From Deltaproteobacteria bacterium (lineage in GTDB: Bacteria; Desulfobacterota; Desulfomonilia; UBA1062): a stretch of DNA of 48,484 nucleotides. The stretch lies in assembly GCA_029552245.1 (NCBI GenBank), contig JAKPDW010000041.1, forward strand, positions 1 through 48,484, written 5' to 3'. How positions within the stretch are numbered: position 1 is the first letter of the stretch; each line of letters starts with the position of its first letter. Under the pieces are notes generated by a model, which had not been told where the DNA came from, made no database searches, and saw only the letters and a program-made list of their open reading frames with translations. The position numbers and the translations under genes are program-made. Shown piece after piece: positions 42,841 to 48,484 of the stretch.

Positions 42841-42945
42841 TCCCGGACCCGGCAGGGCCTGAGGAGGTGCTTCCCGAACGGGCGATGCGTAGGCGGCGTG
42901 ATGATCCTTTGAGAGGACGCCGAACGAGGCATGCCATACCTAGTA

Positions 42946-43109
42946 CGGTTTCCATGGCGTGCTTTCGCCTCAGGCCCGACCGGGGGGCCGTAACGCGTCG
43001 AGCCCTGTGCTTTTCCGTCATTCCAGAGGAAGGAGGTGACGCCTTGAGACCGGGGAGGGACGAAGACAGCGGCAAGAAGAGCGAGCGGAGCCCTGGTTGA
43101 ACAAGTACC
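42946..43109. repeat. Long dispersed repeat, copy 1
   Basis: About 160 bp, aligned almost without gaps to 47261-47422. Shared words in order: CGGTTTCCATG, GTGCTTTCGCCT, GGGGCCGTAACG, GAGCCCTGTGCTT, GAGGAAGG-GGTGA, GACAGCGGCAA, GGTTGAACAAG. No gene on the plus strand starts after this copy within 1.1 kb. Confidence 0.8.
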
Positions 43110-43251
43110 TCGGGGAGAAATCCGAAGGATCGGGCGCAGCTCCGCTCTCGTGCGTATCCACGCCCGCGTGCCTTGGCCCGGAGATGTCGCATCGTGCGCA
43201 TCTCGCAGGCCGGTTCGCAAGGTCGAGCCTGTGGCCGCCCTTGGCGTCTTG

Positions 43252-43812
43252 TCACTTCCCGGCCGGGTCCAGGCCGGAGCCCGCCTGCTCCCAGAAGCGC
43301 CTGAACGCCTCGAAGTTCTTCTTCGAGAAGCGGCGCTTCAGCGTGCCGGAATCACCCCGGAGAACCACGGTCACCTCCGTGGAGGAAGCCAGATCGCGCA
43401 GCAGATCCGGGGCCACGTCGTGGTAATAGGAGGTCTCCTCCACGAGCCCTATGGAGATGGGGACCCTGTGATCTTTCGAGCCTCTCCCGTTCAGCTCGAC
43501 CCTCCTCCCGTCGATCTCGAGAACAAGGCTCTGCCCAGCAGCCACCTCCATGAACGACGGCCCGCGATACACGACGAACAAGGAGAACGAGGGGTTCCCT
43601 TCCTTGAGAAAGCGCTGGGCGTTGAGCTCCAGGGTCTTGAACCCGCCTGCGAGCCGGTTGCCGCTCATGCGGATGACCTCGGCCGAGGTGGAAGGGTCCG
43701 TGAAGGTGGTGACGACGGCCGAGCAGGCGGTCGCCATCAGGGTGAGGGCTGCGGCTATAAAGGCTGGAAAGATCATCCGGGTCTTCTTCGGTGTCCGTGT
43801 CGTGTTGCTCAT
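43252..43812 (-). CDS. Small exported protein, probable lipoprotein
   Basis: 186 residues. A basic start (SNTTRTPKKTR) and hydrophobic segment MIFPAFIAAALTLMATACS suggest a signal peptide; the cysteine is in ATAC, a weak lipobox. The mature part is beta-rich (SFSLFVVYRGPSFMEVAAGQ; LVLEIDGRRVELNGRGSKD) with a basic C-terminal helix (RRFSKKNFEAFRRFWEQAG). No family is recognised. Start CAT at 43810-43812 follows GCAGGGAGACACC. Confidence 0.7.
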   Translation of the reverse strand: MSNTTRTPKKTRMIFPAFIAAALTLMATACSAVVTTFTDPSTSAEVIRMSGNRLAGGFKTLELNAQRFLKEGNPSFSLFVVYRGPSFMEVAAGQSLVLEIDGRRVELNGRGSKDHRVPISIGLVEETSYYHDVAPDLLRDLASSTEVTVVLRGDSGTLKRRFSKKNFEAFRRFWEQAGSGLDPAGK

Positions 43813-44193
43813 GGTGTGTCTCCCTGCATGAACGTATTCGTTGCGCTCGGCCGACCCCCGCCCTTTGCGGGCTGCCATGCTTGTATGCAAACTCGATGCC
43901 CGGGCGTGACAGCGGGGCACACCCCGCTGCACTGTTTTTATGCAGGGGATCGCGCTCCCCCTACCTGGCCACTGTTCACGTAACGACATGCGCCAGGGAA
44001 GCGTTTCCTCTCTTCTCGTTCATGCAGTGGGTTGCGCCTGGAATGACCGAGTCAGGCGGAGGCTCGAAGGCTTTTTCACGGATCGCCCTTTCGCGGGCTG
44101 GTTGCACGCACGGCAGGTCGGTGGTATCGACGGGGCGGGCGAGCACAGGGAACGGGTGACGGAGAGCGGGCTCACCTCGCGCACGAAGGCGGG
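43813..44193. other. Intergenic gap between divergent lipoprotein genes
   Basis: No gene is supported. Two small hairpins occur: GCGGGG-CACA-CCCCGC (43912-43925) and GGGG/CCCC (43946-43961). Confidence 0.4.
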
Positions 44194-44222
44194 TTGTCTT
44201 TTCCCGGCATCATCGTTATCCT
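44194..44222 (+). promoter_or_regulatory. Candidate promoter of the 305-residue lipoprotein gene
   Basis: TTGTCT (44194-44199), 17-bp spacer, TATCCT (44217-44222), about 45 bases before the start codon at 44276. Confidence 0.5.
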
Positions 44223-44275
44223 TGATCTCGTACTGGTCGATTGAACGGTGAAGGACGATGCAAGGAGGGAAGGAC

Positions 44276-45193
44276 ATGAAGCACAGGACACTGCGTCTCC
44301 TCGTGTTCGTCGCATGCGTGCTCGCATCCGCCTACGTGTTCCAGGGATGCTCCACGGGCGGGGACACAGAGGAAGAGGAGCCCATAGAGACCCCGGATCT
44401 CTCCGGGGTGTGGTGGGGTTTGATGAGGAGCGAACTCGTGTTCGGGGTCGTCGTCCCGCTCGAAGGCGACGACACCGGCCTGGAGTACCGGACCATGCTC
44501 GTCTCGGACGCCAGCGCCTACATCTCGCCCGTGGAGGACGTGTACGACGCCTTCCCCTATGACGCCTTGCCCTTGAGGGTGGTCCAGGAGAACGCTGCGG
44601 TCATCGGGGGCGACCTCGTGCAGTACGAAGGCGGCTCGCTCGCCTATGCCGCGGCCGTGGAGGAGAAGCTGTGGCTCAACGGCGTGGGCTACGAGAAGAG
44701 CCTCTTGGGCGGTCCTCTGCTCGGAAACGGCGCTGTCAGGTTCTACAGGAAAGACGTGGATGGGGAGCTCGAGAGCGGCAGGGTCTCCCAGTTCGTCCTG
44801 TATTACAACGACGCCTTCGAGGACGCGCCGAACGTCAGGGACCTCCAGGGGACCTGGACTCTCTCCGGCGGCTGGGCATTCGGCAACGACATGGAGCTCA
44901 CCATCACCCCCTACGTGACCACGACAACGGGGGGCACCGTCTCGGGCAGGGATGCAAGGGGCAACACCATAAGCGGCACCATCGTGATCCACGCCACGGA
45001 GCCGGCCTCGAGCGTCTACGACCTGGATCTTTCCTTGAACGGCGTCCCCATGAGCGGGCTCGCAGCCAAGATCGTGTTCAGCGAGTCAGACGAGAACAAA
45101 CCCTCCGGGATGAGCGAGGGGGTATACCTCGTCTTGTGCGCGGCGAGCGCCGACTTCTCCAGGATACTGGGAGGGCTGGCAGAGCCTGAGTGA
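44276..45193 (+). CDS. Lipoprotein of unknown function
   Basis: 305 residues. Signal peptide LLVFVACVLASAYVFQGCST with lipobox FQGC. ATG 44276 lies six bases after AAGGAGGG; an ATG at 44258 would add six residues. The mature protein opens with an acidic stretch (DTEEEEPIETPD) then LSGVWWGLM and later LQGTWTLSGGW, two 'G-W' openings reminiscent of lipocalin-like repeat units, each followed by beta strands. I do not recognise a family and the resemblance is only suggestive. Confidence 0.7.
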   Translation: MKHRTLRLLVFVACVLASAYVFQGCSTGGDTEEEEPIETPDLSGVWWGLMRSELVFGVVVPLEGDDTGLEYRTMLVSDASAYISPVEDVYDAFPYDALPLRVVQENAAVIGGDLVQYEGGSLAYAAAVEEKLWLNGVGYEKSLLGGPLLGNGAVRFYRKDVDGELESGRVSQFVLYYNDAFEDAPNVRDLQGTWTLSGGWAFGNDMELTITPYVTTTTGGTVSGRDARGNTISGTIVIHATEPASSVYDLDLSLNGVPMSGLAAKIVFSESDENKPSGMSEGVYLVLCAASADFSRILGGLAEPE

Positions 45194-46351
45194 GGGTGGG
45201 GCCTGTGACCACCCAGGACGATCGTACCCTCTCGTGCACGCGTTCCCTGGGGGTGGGGTGACCGCACAGGATACCTCCTCGTGGGATCCGCACGCGGGCA
45301 ATGGCCCGACCTGAAAAGGCTTTTCGCGTAATCGCCGATGTCGAGGGACCTGGATGCGGGCTGGGACCCTGCTGTCTGACGAGTGACTCTTCCAGGAGAC
45401 TTTGGTCCGCCTCTCGAGACCCGTCCTGTGCATGGGGGCGCTCGGTGATCCAGGATGCCGGCGAAAGGGTGAGGTATGTCAGTCGGATGTCCCGACTCTT
45501 CAATAATGCCCCCTTCTCGCTCGAGAGAAATGCCCCCGTGGGAGAGGTCTGGGAGGATGGTCTACCTGGTGTGTAAACTCAAGAGGATGGGGCACGGGAA
45601 GGCCCGCCCGGTGGATATGATGCCCAGGGTCTCGGCGGCGAACCCCAGTGTGTATACTTAAAGGTTCGGGTAGGCCCGCCTGGGGCATGTCCGGGGACCC
45701 GGTCGTACAGGGTGACCGCAGGGAGAGGGCCAGTCAGCCGGGCGAGGGGCCTTGAGAAGATATAAAAAAGGAAGCAGCCACGGGGCTGGGGTACGTCGCC
45801 CACTGCGTCGGCACGCCAGGCCATCTCGGGGAGGGTATCGGGGGAGCGGCCACGGTCCCGGTCTGGACAGGTCTCTCGCGGGCGAGGCCGTGCGCGCCTG
45901 GATGATCCGGTCTCATCCCGCGCGATAGACACCGAGGCCGCGCTGCCAGGAAACCCGAGTCCCATGGCACCGTGGATGACCCAGGTTGACCGAGCTCGTG
46001 GTATCAACCGGGGATTATTATATTGTATGTCGTGCCATGCCCATGACCAGGGGTCTCCTGGACTGGCGCGCCTACAAGGGGTGGGGCATGATGAGGCGGC
46101 ACCAAAGGGTATCCCCCAGGTCCTGCTGAACGGGCCCTGAGTCATTGAAATCTTTTTCCTCTTCAGCGAGGGAAAGAACTTTCACTTTACCCATGGGTTA
46201 TAAGGGTCATAGAGCATAACCTATTGAGAAATTGATGGGATTTGGGGCCTCCACCCTGTGGCATGTTTATTGCTCGATGGTCTGACGTATGACCATTCGC
46301 CACGCATCGACGAGGGCAACAGCTGACGCAGTTCCTGTTTCAGGGAGATGA
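45194..46351. other. 1.16-kb gap with AT-rich right end
   Basis: No gene is supported. It contains a repeat pair (45569-45687). The last ~200 bases (46140-46350) turn AT-rich (for example CCCATGGGTTATAAGGGTCATA near 46190), where the promoter of the next gene probably lies; no box pair is convincing. Confidence 0.45.
45569..45687. repeat. Direct repeat pair, period about 72-79 bp
   Basis: GTGTGTA-ACT-AA (45569 and 45648) and GGCCCGCC (45601 and 45673) recur in the same order, with a small length difference between. Confidence 0.5.
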
Positions 46352-47032
46352 ATGATGAAACGGTGCAATGAAAGAGGTTTGTACACGCTTGTTGCAACCC
46401 TGGCGGCCGTGGTGTTGATCACCTGGCAGGGGGTCGGTTTGTGTGCGGAGGCGTCCGGCGCTTCTGCCGTCACCTCGCACGACTACCTCATGGACAAACA
46501 GGCGGACTACGGGTGTTCCATGGCCATGCTCGACGACAGCGAGCTGTCCGACGCCGTGGCCTCCGGTTTCTCGAAGTTCGACCTCGACACCACCACCGGG
46601 CTCGCCCGGGTGTACCTCAACGTGGATTCCCGCTCGTTCGTCGAGGTCGACTCCATCAAGATGGGGTACTACAATTCCGGCTGGGACCAGGACTGGACGA
46701 ACGTGTCCTTCGGCGCCGCGGGTGACCTGCTCGAGTGCAGGGGCCTGTTCATCGAGGCCCAGTTCGCCGACATCACCGACCCGGTCAACCGGAGGCTCGA
46801 GAGCCTCAAGGTCGGGACCCCGTCCATGACCGGGCCCATCTCGGCCACGTTCAACTCCTTCAGCGGGCACATCGAGAACCCCATCGACGGGGTGCTGGTG
46901 GACGGCTACAGGTTGAACCTCGGCACGAGGACGATCCAGAGCACCAACAGCGAGTTCTACGTGAAGTTGTCAACGACCGGCGCCCAGACGGGGTGGTGGT
47001 TCTACTGGAACAACGCGACCATAACACCGTGA
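46352..47032 (+). CDS. Exported protein, distant DUF6160/FilA-like candidate
   Basis: 226 residues. Signal peptide YTLVATLAAVVLITWQGVGL-CAEA, then a mature chain with MAMLDDSELSDAVASGFSKF, a variant of the 'SD-DLS-V-GQ' element found at the same distance from the signal peptide in the next gene product. The body is beta-rich (ARVYLNVDSRSFVEVDSIKM; YRLNLGTRTIQSTNSEFYV). ATG at 46352 or 46355 follows CAGGGAG. By association with the DUF6160-like neighbour it may be a surface or pilus-linked protein; that is inference. Confidence 0.65.
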   Translation: MMKRCNERGLYTLVATLAAVVLITWQGVGLCAEASGASAVTSHDYLMDKQADYGCSMAMLDDSELSDAVASGFSKFDLDTTTGLARVYLNVDSRSFVEVDSIKMGYYNSGWDQDWTNVSFGAAGDLLECRGLFIEAQFADITDPVNRRLESLKVGTPSMTGPISATFNSFSGHIENPIDGVLVDGYRLNLGTRTIQSTNSEFYVKLSTTGAQTGWWFYWNNATITP

Positions 47033-47260
47033 GGGAAAGGGACGCTTGGCGAGGGGCCGCGAGGTCGCCCGGCAAGGGCGGGCAGGCCCTGGAAGACGGG
47101 GGTTGGGAAGAAAAGGACGAGGCGGCCGACAAGAAGGGCACGTTGAAAGGTCAAGCGGCCGCCGCCGGGACAAGGAAGAGAAAGACGAGAACCTGGACGA
47201 GGCTGAGGGTTGCACAGATGGTGTTTATACAGGCACACGGGGCGCATGCGGCAATCGAGC
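47033..47260. other. Short gap before the second repeat copy
   Basis: 228 bases with no supported gene. Two bases before 47261 the word GGCGCATGC resembles GGCATGCC ahead of copy 1, so the repeat may extend slightly leftward. Confidence 0.3.
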
Positions 47261-47422
47261 CGGTTTCCATGATGTGCTTTCGCCTGCGGTCCTACCGGGG
47301 CCGTAACGTGTTGAGCCCTGTGCTTCTCCATAAATCCTGAGGAAGGGGGTGATGCCTGGGGACCGAGGAGAGTCGGAGACAGCGGCAATGAGCGGTAACG
47401 AAGCAAAGGTTGAACAAGCACC
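47261..47422. repeat. Long dispersed repeat, copy 2, in a gene leader
   Basis: Second copy of the ~160-bp repeat (first at 42946-43109, same orientation). It ends 37 bases before the start codon of the DUF6160-like gene and just ahead of its ribosome site, so it would be transcribed as that gene's leader. Confidence 0.8.
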
Positions 47423-47459
47423 AGTGAAAGACAAATAACACATTGGAGGCAAAAAAGTT

Positions 47460-48443
47460 ATGAAGAGAGTATTGACGATTCTGGCCATCCTTCTGCTGCC
47501 CCTTTCCGTCTGGGCAATGACCCCTGTGTCTGATTCCGATCTTTCGAACGTGACAGGTCAGGCCGGTGTCAACATCAACGCCGACCTCACCATGAACATC
47601 ACCATCGGCACCATGGCATGGGGCGACGCTTCCGGTATCGGCACCGGGTTCGCCCAGTGGGGCTGGGGCACGGCTGACACGACAGCCGGTTATGTCGGTG
47701 TGACCGGGTTCAACATCACCAACCTCGGGATCAAGGCCCGCGAGTCTGACACCTACAACGGCTACACCACGACCCTGCTGAAGCCCATCACCATCGACGT
47801 CGGCTCCGGCTCGTCCCATGGCGGCGCCACCTTCGTGCGCTTCGGCCTCGGGTCCCTCCAGATCACCATGGACTCCATGACCCTGACCGTGGCCCTCGGC
47901 ACCGCCGGTAACGACCTCACCCAGGTGCTCGGCACGGCCAACCTCGGCCCGATGGGGATCTACATCAACCCGGCGAGCTACGTTGACATCTACGCCGCGA
48001 GCGACGTCGTGGGCGTGAACTTCACGATGGACGTGATCGTCGACCAGTTCTCCATGACCTACATGTCATGGGGTGACACCGACGGCGCGGGCAGCAACGT
48101 GGGCGCCGGCGGCGTTTCCTGGTACGAGAACAGCACCGCCGGCTACATCGGGCTCGACAACCTCGTCGTGGGCGGGCCGATCTCGATAATCGGCTCCGTC
48201 AGGATCGACGTGGGTACCGTGAATACAGGGTTCTATGCAAAACACGGCCCAACCACCGTGGTCCACATGGTCTTCGGCGACAACTTCACGTTCAACGTGA
48301 CCGGTCCGATCACGGCGAACGTGATGCTCGACAGCGCGGCTGCCCTCAACAGCGCGGGCGCCCATACGCTGGGTAACATCTACATCTCCAGCTTCGGCGT
48401 GTCGATCGCCAACGGCAGCTGGGTCGACATCTGGGCCCACTAA
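47460..48443 (+). CDS. DUF6160/FilA-like exported protein
   Basis: 327 residues. Signal peptide MKRVLTILAILLLPLSVWA is cleaved ahead of MTPVSDSDLSNVTGQAGVNI, the typical mature start of DUF6160/FilA-like proteins. The rest is highly repetitive beta structure rich in G, T, N and D: MTINITIGTMAWGDASGIG-type units recur (first near residue 46, again near 199 as FSMTYMSWGDTDGAGSN), and TAGYVGVTGFNITNLGI is echoed by TAGYIGLDNLVVGGPISI. It was probably built by internal duplication. It should be secreted or surface-exposed. ATG at 47460 has TTGGAGG ten bases before. A terminator follows. Confidence 0.82.
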   Translation: MKRVLTILAILLLPLSVWAMTPVSDSDLSNVTGQAGVNINADLTMNITIGTMAWGDASGIGTGFAQWGWGTADTTAGYVGVTGFNITNLGIKARESDTYNGYTTTLLKPITIDVGSGSSHGGATFVRFGLGSLQITMDSMTLTVALGTAGNDLTQVLGTANLGPMGIYINPASYVDIYAASDVVGVNFTMDVIVDQFSMTYMSWGDTDGAGSNVGAGGVSWYENSTAGYIGLDNLVVGGPISIIGSVRIDVGTVNTGFYAKHGPTTVVHMVFGDNFTFNVTGPITANVMLDSAAALNSAGAHTLGNIYISSFGVSIANGSWVDIWAH

Positions 48444-48457
48444 TTCGTAACGCTCGA

Positions 48458-48483
48458 GGAGGCCGGGGTAATCCCCGGTCTCC
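48458..48483 (+). terminator. Terminator of the DUF6160-like gene
   Basis: GGAGGCCGGGG (48458-48468) pairs with CCCCGGTCTCC (48473-48483), 11 bp with one G-T pair and a 4-nt loop (TAAT). The window ends one base later, so the tail is not seen. Confidence 0.7.
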
Positions 48484-48484
48484 T

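Larger units (their letters stand above)
42209..43251. other. 1.0-kb gap with two repeat systems
   Basis: No gene is supported. It holds a hairpin GTTGGG/CCCAAC (42362-42378), a repeat pair (42729-42840), and the first copy of a ~160-bp repeat (42946-43109). A weak minus-strand promoter, TTACGG-17-TATTAT (read from about 42350 down to 42322), may serve the gene at 42208. Confidence 0.45.

Noticed and set aside
45579-46145. Minus-strand frame of 188 codons
   Set aside because: No motif, no ribosome site, and it crosses the 45569-45687 repeat pair.
42946-47422. The ~160-bp repeat as a cyclic-di-GMP, cobalamin or other known riboswitch
   Set aside because: Neither strand shows the conserved cores I can recall, and copy 1 is not upstream of a gene in the same orientation. 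Left as an unassigned repeat.

Overview
The window is GC-rich chromosomal DNA (clearly above 60% G+C by eye) that looks like an anaerobic Deltaproteobacterium/Desulfobacterota. The pointers are a 2[4Fe-4S] ferredoxin, a flavoredoxin-like flavin reductase, an IHF alpha subunit, the rpsB-tsf-pyrH-frr core cluster with a short EF-Ts, and an RND/LolA-like/DUF1302-like envelope export operon. This placement is inference from gene content; no marker was compared with a database. No rRNA or tRNA gene was recognised.

Layout. 1-479: the 3' end of an IS1595/ISXO2-type transposase, then ihfA. 1.5-6.8 kb: ferredoxin, YkgJ-type Cys-cluster protein and flavoredoxin, a phosphoglycolate-phosphatase-like HAD enzyme, a membrane diguanylate cyclase, a DUF554 membrane protein and an isochorismatase-like hydrolase. 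6.9-9.7 kb: the translation cluster rpsB-tsf-pyrH-frr, followed by an unrecognised double ribbon-helix-helix-like protein and a membrane protein with HEAT repeats. 12.0-16.3 kb: Mrp-type Fe-S carrier ATPase, DUF89 protein and a long AsmA-like protein. 16.8-17.3 kb: two very small membrane proteins behind an apparent sigma-54 promoter with three evenly spaced upstream palindromes. 17.4-21.5 kb (minus strand): SF2 helicase, VOC protein, RNase Z-like hydrolase, endonuclease III. 21.7-48.4 kb is almost entirely cell-envelope and exported proteins: lipoproteins, beta-barrels, a TPR-like lipoprotein/outer-membrane pair, the RND-LolA-DUF1302 operon, a seven-PAS LuxR-type sensor, and two DUF6160/FilA-like exported proteins.

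Two regulatory systems stand out. First, an AT-rich palindrome TAATGA-N4-TCATTA occurs four times, each at or beside a promoter: ahead of an 802-residue lipoprotein (27.1 kb), twice ahead of the RND operon (30.2 and 30.4 kb), and at 36.8 kb ahead of a roughly 100-nt stretch that ends in a perfect hairpin and has no recognisable gene, a candidate small RNA. This looks like one TetR-type regulon for envelope lipid or hydrophobe export. Second, three copies of GTGACA-N3-TGTCAC-type sites exactly 41 bp apart lie upstream of a sigma-54 (-24/-12) element that drives the two tiny membrane proteins.

Roughly a quarter of the window does not encode a protein I can support. Those gaps (0.3-2.7 kb) are not featureless: most carry short degenerate direct repeats with a period of about 57-81 bp (best case four copies 61-62 bp apart at 25.2-25.4 kb), and one ~160-bp sequence is repeated at 42.9 and 47.3 kb. 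Many long open frames in these gaps are by-products of the high GC content and were left out.
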